Source: Actinomycetota bacterium
Lineage (GTDB): Bacteria > Actinomycetota > Acidimicrobiia > IMCC26256 > PALSA-610
DNA: 64,000 nucleotides
NCBI GenBank assembly: GCA_005773635.1
Contig: SXHN01000118.1
Location: 1-64,000 of the forward strand
Reading direction: 5' to 3'
Shown here: positions 7,927 to 16,288 of the stretch, piece by piece
Layout of the letters: the number at the start of each line of letters is the position of its first letter
Numbering within the stretch: the first letter of the stretch is position 1
Notes under the pieces: generated by a model
The model's database searches: none
What the model saw: only the letters and a program-made list of their open reading frames with translations
Told to the model about the DNA's origin: nothing
Position numbers and translations under genes: made by a program

Positions 7927-9120
7927 TCACGCCAAAGCGACCAGTCGGCCTTCTCGGTGCTCAGCAATGCCAGCGTCTACAAGCGATTGTGCAACGTGGC
8001 GATGCACCGAACGCGCTGCAAGGAACCCCATGTGTCCTCCCGCGTACCAGCACACCTCAGGTTCACCCCAGTGCGTACTGAGTCGGCGTACTTGCGTTGG
8101 TCGAACCAATCGATCGGCCGTGCCAGCCCAAATAGAACGAACCTTCAAATTCGCATCAGGAACGGGCAGACCGAGTGCTGAAGTCACTTGATCGAGCTTT
8201 TGGGAAACCGCACAAAACTCTTCGAACAGGGGGTGGTTGATGAACCTTGAGGGAGCGTGAGTGCGCATCAGATCTGCAATATCGACTACAGGGACACCAA
8301 CGATGACGCCAGCGAGGGTTGGTTCCAGCGCGGCCACAGCGCTCGCTATATACGCACCGAGTGAAATCCCATACAACACGGCAGGCTCATCGCGCTCGCC
8401 GATATACGCCAACATCGCACGCACGTCGGCAATCGCTTGCGCCGCACCGTGAAGATTCACTGCACCATCCTCAGACGGAAACGCAACTTCGAATCGACCA
8501 GCGCCACGCGGACCGTGGTGGGGCAATACAGGAATCGCGACATTGAAACCGCATCTGTGAAGGTGCACTGCTCGAAACGCGAACAAGTCGGCGAGTGGGT
8601 CACCCATGCCAGCTCCATGAAGGCACACAACCCACGGCGCCCGCTCGGCCTGTCGCAACATCCAAGCATGCACCAGATGGTTGTCAGTTTGCGCCGCGAA
8701 ACGAAGCGCGCCAGGAGTATCCGGTTCGGGGCAGTACAGGCTCGGATAAATAGCGTGTCCGAATCGCGTTCGGCCGACCCGACGCATCTTGGCCTCCATC
8801 ACGGCTGGCGGCGGAGCCCGATGAAACATCTCAGGGCCAGCAAATACCCCGTTTGCCTCGAGGTATTCAACGAGACTCGCGGATTCAGCAAGGCTCTCGG
8901 CGAAACCATCATCACTCGTTGGTGCTCGCAGCTGCCGAAATGTCGCCAACAGCAGTTCATCGGTCAACGCAGCAGCGGTCAAGCCCGCGCGTTGCGCGAT
9001 TGTCTCGGCATTTGGCTCGCGGCTCAATCGCCGGGCAAAGCCCACGGTTCGATTCGCGGCATCAGAAAGATCGGACCCGATCGTCCATACTCGACGTGTC
9101 ACATCGACGAAACCGTTCAT
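7927..9120 (-). CDS. Alpha/beta-hydrolase fold protein, probable esterase/lipase
   Basis: A 397-residue protein. The oxyanion region VVCLHGAGMG (about residues 163-172) and the nucleophile elbow YGISLGAY (GxSxG, about 248-255) define the alpha/beta hydrolase core. A C-terminal GGHMGF gives the likely catalytic histidine and WAGTADRLV the acid region. The N-terminal 130 residues are a less usual helical extension. It diverges from a WS/DGAT gene, and each has its own DosR-type box in the 182-base gap. Turnover of stored wax ester or triacylglycerol is a reasonable guess; the substrate is not shown by the sequence. Confidence 0.82.
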   Translation of the reverse strand: MNGFVDVTRRVWTIGSDLSDAANRTVGFARRLSREPNAETIAQRAGLTAAALTDELLLATFRQLRAPTSDDGFAESLAESASLVEYLEANGVFAGPEMFHRAPPPAVMEAKMRRVGRTRFGHAIYPSLYCPEPDTPGALRFAAQTDNHLVHAWMLRQAERAPWVVCLHGAGMGDPLADLFAFRAVHLHRCGFNVAIPVLPHHGPRGAGRFEVAFPSEDGAVNLHGAAQAIADVRAMLAYIGERDEPAVLYGISLGAYIASAVAALEPTLAGVIVGVPVVDIADLMRTHAPSRFINHPLFEEFCAVSQKLDQVTSALGLPVPDANLKVRSIWAGTADRLVRPTQVRRLSTHWGEPEVCWYAGGHMGFLAARSVHRHVAQSLVDAGIAEHREGRLVALA

Positions 9121-9155
9121 TCATCGATGCTGTGCCTGCTATGTCAGCGGGAATA

Positions 9156-9169
9156 GGGCCAGAAGTCCC
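9156..9169. promoter_or_regulatory. DosR-type box for the alpha/beta hydrolase
   Basis: GGGCC-AGAA-GTCCC (reverse strand GGGAC-TTCT-GGCCC, followed by TATTC) matches all fixed positions and lies 36 bases upstream of the hydrolase start at 9120. The box before the hemerythrin gene is also followed by TATTC. Confidence 0.68.
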
Positions 9170-9228
9170 GTTGTGCGTTGACCATCTCCATTCGCGTGGG
9201 GCACACCGACACCAGCGAACGCGAGTTA

Positions 9229-9242
9229 GGGACCTTTGACCC
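9229..9242. promoter_or_regulatory. DosR-type box for the first WS/DGAT
   Basis: GGGAC-CTTT-GACCC matches all fixed positions and lies 61 bases upstream of the WS/DGAT ATG at 9303. In M. tuberculosis the DosR-regulated tgs1 encodes the same enzyme type. Confidence 0.7.
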
Positions 9243-9302
9243 TCGTCGCGCCTCAGTCAAGGTTGCAAGAATTGACTGCAGATCTCACAATGGGAGGCAA
9301 CG

Positions 9303-10820
9303 ATGCGACGACTTGCGGGCACCGACTCGCTATTTCTTGCGGGCGAAACGCCGTCGTGGCATCAACACGTCGGCGGGCTCACGATCGTGGACCCCAGCGA
9401 AGCTCCAGAGTTTGGATTCGACACATTGGTTCGCACGGTGAGCGAGCGTCTGCCGCTCATTGAGAAACTCACTTGGAGGCTCAAGTCTGTTCCACTCGAC
9501 CTCGACCGTGCGGTATGGATCGACGACCCCGACTTCGATATAGCAAATCACATCTGGCGCACGACGGTGCCGTCGCCAGGCGGCCCACGCGAAGTCGCCT
9601 CGTCGGTATCGCCGATCCTTGGCACTCAACTCGACCGAAGCAAGCCACTCTGGGAAATGTGGTATCTCGACGGAATCGTCAACGGTCGCATTGGCATCTT
9701 GATGAAATTTCATCATTGTCTCCTCGACGGCGCAGCGGGAGGTTCACTCGCGGCGTTGTTGCTCGACCTCGAACCGTTTCCACCCTTGGTAGCGGGGCCC
9801 AACGAATGGCTTGCACCTCATGAGGTCGAACCCGAGCCGAGCAACGCAAGACTTGTTGTCGACAGCCTGATCCCGATTGCAACAACGCCGCTGCGAGTCG
9901 CTCGCTACTTCGGAAGCCTTGCGCTCCGCGGTATCGATCTTGGCAGATACGTGGCATCCTCACGGCCAAAACCCGATATGGGAGCTATTCTGCAAGCACC
10001 GAAGACGTCATTCAACGCACCAATCGGCCCGCGTCGCGAAATTGCGTTCAGCAGCGTTTCGCTCCGCGACACTAAAACTGTGGCCTCCCATTTCGAAGCA
10101 AAGGTCAACGATATTGCGCTCGCCTTGATCTCGGGAGCCCTTCGTGCGTACCTTGTTGATCGTGACGAGTTGCCGTCAACGTCACTCACGGCTGGCATTC
10201 CAATTTCCATCCGAGCCAAAGGCGACACATCGCTCGACAACCAGTTGTCATACACGACGGTACCGATCGCAACCGACATTGATGACCCGTCGGAACGAGT
10301 ACGCGCGATCCTGCGTCACACGGCAGCGGCCAAAGAAGTCAACCGCGTGTTTCGTCAGCACCCGATCGGATCAATCGCCGACACCGCTCCGCCTTTCGTG
10401 CTCAGCGGACTGTTACGATTGGCCTATCAAACACACGTCTTGTCGTACGTGCCCGGCATGATGAACACGATCATCTCAAACGTCCCTGGTCCGCCGGTGC
10501 CGTTATATCTTGGGGGCGCTCGACTGACTGGCATTTTCTCGGCGAGCGTATTGCTCGACCAGATGGGCATCAATGTCACGCTGTTCACGTTCCAAGATCG
10601 GGTCGATTTCGGAATACATGCCGACCCCGATCTGGTTGAGGACCCATGGCTCATCGCGGATGCGATTCCGACGCAACTCGCGGAACTCATGGCGGAAATC
10701 GAGCTCGGAGACCCGACCACTGTCGAGGACGCGTTCGGGATCGCAAGCCACGTCGAACTGCAACAAGAGATCATGCGTGCTTCGGCGATTCCCGCTGCAG
10801 GACTTCCGCCGCGTCGGTGA
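9303..10820 (+). CDS. Wax ester synthase/diacylglycerol acyltransferase (WS/DGAT)
   Basis: A 505-residue acyltransferase with the active-site motif HHCLLDG near residue 137, the HHxxxDG signature of WS/DGATs. The family's conserved MNTIISNVPGPPVPLY block follows in the C-terminal domain. It joins fatty acyl-CoA to diacylglycerol or fatty alcohol, making storage lipid at the cytoplasmic membrane face. A GGGAGG ribosome site precedes the ATG by six bases. The 3' end overlaps the convergent second WS/DGAT by 50 bases. M. tuberculosis tgs1 is strongly DosR-induced, and a perfect DosR-type box lies 61 bases upstream here. Confidence 0.93.
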   Translation: MRRLAGTDSLFLAGETPSWHQHVGGLTIVDPSEAPEFGFDTLVRTVSERLPLIEKLTWRLKSVPLDLDRAVWIDDPDFDIANHIWRTTVPSPGGPREVASSVSPILGTQLDRSKPLWEMWYLDGIVNGRIGILMKFHHCLLDGAAGGSLAALLLDLEPFPPLVAGPNEWLAPHEVEPEPSNARLVVDSLIPIATTPLRVARYFGSLALRGIDLGRYVASSRPKPDMGAILQAPKTSFNAPIGPRREIAFSSVSLRDTKTVASHFEAKVNDIALALISGALRAYLVDRDELPSTSLTAGIPISIRAKGDTSLDNQLSYTTVPIATDIDDPSERVRAILRHTAAAKEVNRVFRQHPIGSIADTAPPFVLSGLLRLAYQTHVLSYVPGMMNTIISNVPGPPVPLYLGGARLTGIFSASVLLDQMGINVTLFTFQDRVDFGIHADPDLVEDPWLIADAIPTQLAELMAEIELGDPTTVEDAFGIASHVELQQEIMRASAIPAAGLPPRR

Positions 10821-12186
10821 GTTCTTTCAGGCTCAACTGCAACGCTGTCGAGAGATCCCAGATATCGGGGGCGCGTTCGCGGCATGCCATCACTGCGATC
10901 GTCATCTCCCCGGCGTAACTCCAACCGGTGAAGTTGATGCCGATCCCTTCTACCAACGGACCCATTGAGATCATGTGTACCAGCCGTGCGCCGTGACGAT
11001 ACAAGGGAACCTTCGGCCCGGGGACACTTGATACGATCGCGTTGTAGCTCGGTCGGCGAATGAAGGGGCGGGCAATTTTCGGAACACCGAACGTGACGAG
11101 CCGAAACAGGCGCCAATACTCCGCCCATGCAGACTGCAACTGGGCATCGCTCGCTTCCATCTCCCGGCGGGCAGCGTTTGTACTGCGCATGATCGTCTGG
11201 AAGCGCTCCGTTGGATTTTGCACGGAAGTCGCAAGCGTGACATACCAAGTTGTCGTGTGATTGCCCCACGCCCGTTCTTCGTCGGGGGCCCGCACTGATA
11301 CTGGGATGGCCGCGGTGAGCGATTTCTCCGGGAGTTCGCCACGTGCCATCAGGTAGTTGCGCAAGGCGCCTGCGGCCATCGCCACAACGACGTCGTTCAC
11401 GCCCGCGCCGAACGTTTTGGCTACGAACTTGATCGCCGCGAGATCAAACGTTTCGTAGGCAAGCCACCGATTCGGCGTGAGTGCGTCATCGAATCGCGTA
11501 TGTGGGCCAGCGAATGGCTTCACCGGCACCTCGTTTTGACGTCGCATATGTCGACGGCTTCGTTTCAACGCGCGCGCGGTTCGTACAAGCAGTGCAGGCA
11601 AAGCCGCGACCATCTTCGCGACATCGATAAGTCCAATCCAAACGAGATGCCACCTACCCGGTATACGTTCTGTTTCGAGTGGCTCGGTCGACCCCATCGG
11701 CGTGTCCTCAGGACGTTCGCCAAATGCGTCTGCAAGTAAGCGTTCACTCGCCATACCGTCGGCAAGAGAATGATGGACCTTCGTCACGTACGCAACGTGT
11801 CCGTCTGCGATCCCGTCGACAAACCAGACTTGCCAGAGCGGCCGATCGCGTTCAAGCCCTACGCTGGCGATCTCCGAAATAACTTCTGCAAGTTCGCGCG
11901 GTCCTCCCGGTGCGGAAACGGCAACCCGCTGTATGTGATAGTCGAGATCAAGCAATGGCGCGTTGACCCAAAACGGATGGCCGAGATCAAAGGGCACCCG
12001 CACGAGTCGCCAACGAAATGGCTCGAGTAACGGCAATGCTTCGCGAATCTGATCACGAAGCGAGTCGTATGTCACCAGAACGTCAGCACCACACGGGTCA
12101 ATCACAGCAATCTTGAGCGTGTGTTGGTGACGATTGCGATTCTCCGAGAAAATGAACATGCTGTCTGAACCCGAGAGCCGACGCAC
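10771..12186 (-). CDS. Second wax ester synthase/diacylglycerol acyltransferase
   Basis: A 471-residue paralogue of the preceding acyltransferase, with HHSLADG near residue 137 and SYNAIVSSVPGPKVPLY in the C-terminal half. The frame is open 33 codons further upstream, but that stretch lies inside fadD and has no family character. I chose the GTG (12184-12186) two bases after the fadD stop, which begins VRRLSGSDSMF as WS/DGATs do. It forms a tight operon with the acyl-CoA ligase, which may supply its acyl-CoA. It overlaps the convergent WS/DGAT by 50 bases, an arrangement that could allow antisense interference. Confidence 0.9.
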   Translation of the reverse strand: MRRLSGSDSMFIFSENRNRHQHTLKIAVIDPCGADVLVTYDSLRDQIREALPLLEPFRWRLVRVPFDLGHPFWVNAPLLDLDYHIQRVAVSAPGGPRELAEVISEIASVGLERDRPLWQVWFVDGIADGHVAYVTKVHHSLADGMASERLLADAFGERPEDTPMGSTEPLETERIPGRWHLVWIGLIDVAKMVAALPALLVRTARALKRSRRHMRRQNEVPVKPFAGPHTRFDDALTPNRWLAYETFDLAAIKFVAKTFGAGVNDVVVAMAAGALRNYLMARGELPEKSLTAAIPVSVRAPDEERAWGNHTTTWYVTLATSVQNPTERFQTIMRSTNAARREMEASDAQLQSAWAEYWRLFRLVTFGVPKIARPFIRRPSYNAIVSSVPGPKVPLYRHGARLVHMISMGPLVEGIGINFTGWSYAGEMTIAVMACRERAPDIWDLSTALQLSLKELTDAAEVLQRESPKHA

Positions 12187-12188
12187 AG

Positions 12189-13808
12189 CTATACACCCGC
12201 GCCGACGCACTCCAATGCGGTTTGCAGCGCCCATCGATAGTCCGCTTTGCCATTGGGGCTGCGCACCAAGGAATCGACGACACAAAGACCGCGCGGCAGT
12301 TTGTAACCTGCCAGAGAATTTCGACAGTGCTCGCGGAGTTCTTCAAGATCAACGGTCGAACCAGACCTCAACGCAACCACTGCCGTGACCTGTTGCCCCC
12401 ACCGGTCATGAGGCAGGCCCACGACAACTGCGTCGTAAATACTCGGATGATTCCTAACGACTGCTTCAACTTCTTCGGGGTACACCTTTTCTCCGCCGGT
12501 ATTGATACTCATCGAACCGCGCCCGAGGAGAACGACCGTGCCGTCCGACTCGACGGTTGCCGCGTCTCCGGTCAGTGCCCAACGTTGACCTTCAACCTCC
12601 ACAAACGTGTCCGCAGTCTTTTCTGGGTCGTTGTAGTAGCCCAGCGGCACGCGACCCCGCCTTGCCAACTGACCGACCGCGCCGGAACCCGGCAAGACCG
12701 GACGGAACGCGGCATCCAATACGGCGCTGCGATCGTCGAGCGTGAACCGAGCACCGTCAGTGACCTCTGATCCAGGCATCCGAGCGCGGGATCCGCTCAC
12801 TCCGGTCTCGGTTGAGCCGAGACCATCGACAATGATGACGTTGGGAAGCAAGGTTGCGATCTGATTCTTCGTGGCTCTCGACAACGTCGCGCCCCCTGAC
12901 GCGAACACGAACATTGATGATGCGTCGTAGCGCGACGGTTCCTGCGCGAATGCGTCGAGTATCGGTCGTGCCATCGCATCACCAACGACTGTCAAAATGT
13001 TCGCGTGCTCGCGAGCAACCAACGACCACACTTCATCGCCATCTAGGCTTCCGGGCGACGTGAGCACCACAGTTCCTCCGCCGAACAAGATCGACAATGC
13101 TCCCCATTGCGCGCTGACGTGCATCAACGGTGGCGCGAGCAACATGACGACACCAACTGGCGTTATCCGATCAACGATTTGTTCTGGTTGAGAAATTGGC
13201 CCCAAAGCGGTAGTCGGATCTCCGCCCCCCGTGGCGGCGAAGAAGATATCTTCGTGGCGCCACACGACGCCCCTCGGTAAACCGGTCGTACCGCCGGTGT
13301 ACGCGATGTAGCGATCGTCGCCGCTGCGCCCAACAAAATCACGAACCGAAGATCCCAAAGCAAGCGCGGCGTCGTAAGCCCGCGCGCCGGGAACTTGTGC
13401 GCCACTTCCATCATCGACACAAAGCAAAGGGCCAGGTATCGGACACTGCAGCAACGCCGCATTGATTTGGCGCGCAAGTCCTGCGTGAAAAACCAACCCT
13501 TTCAGATCAGCGTCTTCGTACAGCCGGGCGAGTTCCGTGTCGACATAGCGATAGTTCACGTTCACCGGAACTGCCTTCAACTTATAGGCAGCGAGCATCG
13601 CCTCCAGATACTCCACGCCATTGTGGAGTTGCAGACCGATGTGGTCGCCCGCGGCGACGCCAAGGTCGGCGAGCGCGTGGGCGAGCTGGTTAGCTCTGTG
13701 GTCAAGCTGTGCATACGTGCGCCTCGCATTAGGAGTGACGACGGCCTCCCGGTCGGGCACTGTGTCCGCAACCCGCTCAAACATCTCAGACAGGTTGTAG
13801 GTCACCAC
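12189..13808 (-). CDS. Acyl-CoA synthetase (FadD-type AMP-forming ligase)
   Basis: A 539-residue adenylate-forming enzyme. The AMP-binding P-loop YTGGTTGLPRG lies near residue 170, the GSTETG motif near 340, the ALTGDAATVESDG hinge near 430, and the C-terminal catalytic lysine region SPNGKADY near the end. It activates a carboxylic acid to its CoA ester. The WS/DGAT begins two bases after its stop, so the pair probably feeds storage lipid. A DosR-type box lies 33 bases upstream. It resembles the ligase at 59391-61001 in overall layout, but sits in the dormancy island rather than the catabolic one. Confidence 0.92.
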   Translation of the reverse strand: MVTYNLSEMFERVADTVPDREAVVTPNARRTYAQLDHRANQLAHALADLGVAAGDHIGLQLHNGVEYLEAMLAAYKLKAVPVNVNYRYVDTELARLYEDADLKGLVFHAGLARQINAALLQCPIPGPLLCVDDGSGAQVPGARAYDAALALGSSVRDFVGRSGDDRYIAYTGGTTGLPRGVVWRHEDIFFAATGGGDPTTALGPISQPEQIVDRITPVGVVMLLAPPLMHVSAQWGALSILFGGGTVVLTSPGSLDGDEVWSLVAREHANILTVVGDAMARPILDAFAQEPSRYDASSMFVFASGGATLSRATKNQIATLLPNVIIVDGLGSTETGVSGSRARMPGSEVTDGARFTLDDRSAVLDAAFRPVLPGSGAVGQLARRGRVPLGYYNDPEKTADTFVEVEGQRWALTGDAATVESDGTVVLLGRGSMSINTGGEKVYPEEVEAVVRNHPSIYDAVVVGLPHDRWGQQVTAVVALRSGSTVDLEELREHCRNSLAGYKLPRGLCVVDSLVRSPNGKADYRWALQTALECVGAGV

Positions 13809-13840
13809 TCAAGGATCCCCATCCTTGCTGCTTGCGTCTA

Positions 13841-13854
13841 GGGGCGAAAGACCT
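13841..13854. promoter_or_regulatory. DosR-type box between fadD and acyl-CoA dehydrogenase
   Basis: GGGGC-GAAA-GACCT matches seven of eight fixed positions. It is 33 bases from the acyl-CoA synthetase start and 95 bases from the divergent acyl-CoA dehydrogenase start. Confidence 0.52.
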
Positions 13855-13948
13855 TCGTCGCGGAGGCGCTCTGACCTGGCAAACGATCGCAAGGACGACC
13901 AGGCTTCAGATCACGCGAAACAACCCAGCTGACACCATTGGAGCAACC

Positions 13949-15199
13949 ATGTTGATGAATGTTCATCCGATTCCAACCGTCTCCGAACGCATCAACGATG
14001 TGCGTGCACTGACGGCGCAGATCGTCAACAAAGAAATCCTCCCCAACGAAAATCTGCTGTGGGCGAAACGGGCAAACGCCCGGCTCGCCCCAAGCGATAT
14101 CGAGGCCTCACGAAAGTTGCGCGAACACATCAAGACCGTCGTGAAACAGACCGGACTCTGGGCACCGCATCTACCAGCTGAATACGGCGGTGCGGGTCTC
14201 GATTTCCTCGAACTTGCATATATGAATGAAGTTCTTGCCTACGCGATAGGGGCCGCGTCGCTCTTCGGCGTGGTCGCTCCCAACTCGGGGAATCAATCGT
14301 TGCTCGTCAAGTACGGGACCGATGCGCAAAAACAGAAATGGCTCATCCCGCTCATTAATGGCGAGCTCGAATCGGGTTTCTCAATGACCGAACCTGATGA
14401 GCCCGGTTCGGATCCGCGTTCGCTCAAAACAACCGCGCGCCGTGACGGCGAAGAGTGGGTCATCAACGGCCACAAGTGGTTCACGTCGAACGGGTTCAAG
14501 GCCGATTTCTTTATCGTAATGTGCAGGACCGAAGACACTCAAGGCGGAAGCGAAACCAGTAGCCGTATGACGCAGATCATCGTGCCGAGCAGCGCTCCCG
14601 GCGTGAATATCGTGCGCGGAATCACAGTTTGGGGCGTCGAAAGTGACCACTGCGAAATCATCTATGACAACGTTCGGGTACCGATCGACAATCAACTCGG
14701 CAGCCGAGGCAGCGGCCACCTAGCTGCCCAGGACCGACTCGGAGCCGGTCGCATCTATCACTGCATGAATTCAATCGGCCAGATGTGGCGAGCGTTCGAC
14801 ATGATGGTTGAACGAGCAATGGCGAGAGAAGTCCACGGCGGTTTGCTCGAAACGAAACAATTCATCCAGGGATTCATCGCGGATTCCTACATGGACATAC
14901 AAGCGGCGCGTCTCATGACAATTCACTGCGCCGAAAAGATGGCAGCGAACGCAGACCCTCGTACTGACATTTCAGCGATCAAGGTGTTTGTACCAGCGGC
15001 GTACGAGCGGGTGGTCGATCGCGCGATCCAGGTATGGGGCGCCGCCGGCGTTTCGGGAGATTTGCCGCTCTCTGCCATGTACCAAGGCGCGCGCACGCTG
15101 CGTATCGCAGACGGCCCAGACGAAGTCCACAGAATCCTCATCGCCAAGAACGTGCTGTCGCAGTATCACCGCGGGACTGGCTGGGATTTCGGAACTTGA
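13949..15199 (+). CDS. Acyl-CoA dehydrogenase
   Basis: A 416-residue flavoprotein that oxidises an acyl-CoA to the enoyl-CoA. Visible are the FAD-binding loop SMTEPDEPGSDP near residue 140 and the C-terminal QVWGAAGVSGDLPL segment. It is followed by ADGPDEVHRILIAKNVL, typical of the long or branched-chain ACAD11-like group. An in-frame upstream region from 13832 has no family resemblance. The ATG at 13949 follows TTGGAG at proper spacing, so I use it. It diverges from the fadD-WS/DGAT operon and may share the DosR-type box at 13841. The physiological substrate is not evident. Confidence 0.9.
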   Translation: MLMNVHPIPTVSERINDVRALTAQIVNKEILPNENLLWAKRANARLAPSDIEASRKLREHIKTVVKQTGLWAPHLPAEYGGAGLDFLELAYMNEVLAYAIGAASLFGVVAPNSGNQSLLVKYGTDAQKQKWLIPLINGELESGFSMTEPDEPGSDPRSLKTTARRDGEEWVINGHKWFTSNGFKADFFIVMCRTEDTQGGSETSSRMTQIIVPSSAPGVNIVRGITVWGVESDHCEIIYDNVRVPIDNQLGSRGSGHLAAQDRLGAGRIYHCMNSIGQMWRAFDMMVERAMAREVHGGLLETKQFIQGFIADSYMDIQAARLMTIHCAEKMAANADPRTDISAIKVFVPAAYERVVDRAIQVWGAAGVSGDLPLSAMYQGARTLRIADGPDEVHRILIAKNVLSQYHRGTGWDFGT

Positions 15200-15351
15200 A
15201 CACGCGGCGACTCTCACTGTCGAGGGAATGTCGATGTTCATCAATTTCGTCGGCACAAACAGCGAAGCGGCGCGAAGTTCAGAGCAATCGGCAACGCCAG
15301 CGCCAGCCTGGAGATTGAAGGGCCGAGACAGGTCCTCTAGCGACTGTGCGC

Positions 15352-15365
15352 GGGTCGAACGGCCC
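15352..15365. promoter_or_regulatory. DosR-type box upstream of hsp20
   Basis: GGGTC-GAAC-GGCCC matches all fixed positions, in a 263-base gap otherwise empty of genes. It is 98 bases upstream of the Hsp20-like start at 15463. The central GAAC-GGCCC is identical to the hemerythrin box at 31297. Confidence 0.65.
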
Positions 15366-15462
15366 TTCCGGCCACAAGCACCTTGAACGAACATGGCAGT
15401 GGCCGAGGTGCTTGCCTCGCCGGGGCGGCGCGCTGCCGCGCAACGCGAATTGAGCGAGCACC

Positions 15463-15942
15463 ATGAAACTCATCAACGGATCATCGGGCATTGACCACAC
15501 CACAGTAAGTAACACCCCCGGCGTGCTTCCCATTGAGCGCGTTCGGGACGAACGTCAGGTCCTGATTCGGGCAGAGATCCCGAGTGGCGCTGCCGACATT
15601 GATGTGATGGCTGAGGTGACACTGAGCGACGGCCTATTGGAGCTGTCGCTTTGGTACACAGAACTCATGCTGGAGTCATCGGCTTCAAACATTGGGCCCG
15701 TCGTGTTCCTCCGTCAGCTACAACGTTGGGTGGCGATTCCCGACGGCGTCGGTGATCGCGACATCCAATCGTCGCTTGAAGACGGGGTGCTTGAGGTACG
15801 CGTCGCCTTGGACAATCCTGCCGAAGGCCACCTATGGCACGATCACAAGCGGCCGTCGCAGATGCAACGCAAGCTGGTGGCTCGTACTCCCCAGCAGCAA
15901 TTCCGCGAAACCTCCCCTGCCGCGCTTACCCACTACGACTAG
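15463..15942 (+). CDS. Divergent Hsp20/alpha-crystallin family protein
   Basis: A 159-residue protein with an alpha-crystallin-like core. RDERQVLIRAEIPSG (about 26-40), DGLLELSL and FLRQLQRWVAIPDGV are followed by IQSSLEDGVLEVRVAL, the last being the characteristic GVLxVxV strand. Small heat-shock proteins hold unfolding proteins. HspX/Acr (Rv2031c) is the best-known DosR-regulon product, and a perfect DosR-type box lies upstream here. The last 37 codons run antisense through the half universal stress gene (15832-16026) and do not look like an Hsp20 tail, so the natural stop may have been lost. Identification is moderate because the core is diverged. Confidence 0.7.
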   Translation: MKLINGSSGIDHTTVSNTPGVLPIERVRDERQVLIRAEIPSGAADIDVMAEVTLSDGLLELSLWYTELMLESSASNIGPVVFLRQLQRWVAIPDGVGDRDIQSSLEDGVLEVRVALDNPAEGHLWHDHKRPSQMQRKLVARTPQQQFRETSPAALTHYD

Positions 15943-16026
15943 ATCAGCTCCGACTTCTTCAGCGGCAGCGATGATGGACTCGGCGGCCGTGCCGTCTCTG
16001 AGATCGGTACGGTCAACTCTTTTCAT
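15832..16026 (-). pseudogene. C-terminal half of a universal stress protein
   Basis: This 64-codon frame keeps only the second half of a UspA domain: DGTAAESIIAAAEEVGADL, then VVVGKRGRGGFAELLLGS, ending RRPLVIVP. The complete Usp at 50569-51006 has nearly the same ending (VVGSRGRGGFAELVLGSTS, then RPLVIVP), about 145 residues in all. The N-terminal nucleotide-binding strand and first helices are missing. Upstream sequence is the intact ACP gene, whose last 14 bases it overlaps. It is convergent with hsp20 and overlaps it by 111 bases. Probably a recombination remnant; a working half-domain cannot be excluded. Confidence 0.7.
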
Positions 16027-16288
16027 TCAAAGTGTCAGCGGCATCACCATGAGCACCGAGGTAGGCAACGCACCCACCAATTGTGCGAACCACTCCGTAG
16101 TCCCGCTCCGCAACGTCGACGCCAGTTGCGGCTTTGAGTTCGATCATCACGTTGAGAAAGTCGATCGAATCGAGGCCGAGCGCGTTTTGGAACTCCTCGT
16201 CGTCAGACAGCTGCGCGATTTCGGCCTCTGCGTCCGGTGCGACTTTTGTCAATGCTACGACAACGAGCGCTCGCATGGTCTCGTTCAT
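16013..16288 (-). CDS. Acyl carrier protein
   Basis: A 91-residue acidic protein with the phosphopantetheine attachment motif GLDSIDFLNV, serine 41. It carries acyl groups as thioesters in the cytoplasm. The start overlaps the E2 stop by four bases (ATGA), so it is coupled to a 2-oxoacid dehydrogenase operon, not to fatty acid synthase genes. That context suggests the acyl group made by E1/E2, or by the acyl-CoA synthetase further upstream, may pass to this carrier. The C-terminal part diverges from AcpM-type housekeeping carriers. The carrier assignment is firm, its role is inferred. Confidence 0.85.
   Translation of the reverse strand: MNETMRALVVVALTKVAPDAEAEIAQLSDDEEFQNALGLDSIDFLNVMIELKAATGVDVAERDYGVVRTIGGCVAYLGAHGDAADTLNEKS

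Noticed and set aside
12187-12285. A longer N-terminus for the second WS/DGAT (33 extra codons).
   Set aside because: Those codons are inside fadD in another frame and lack family similarity; the GTG two bases after the fadD stop fits the conserved beginning.
15320-15335. GGGCC-GAGACA-GGTCC upstream of hsp20 as a second box.
   Set aside because: The spacer is six bases rather than four, unlike all other copies.
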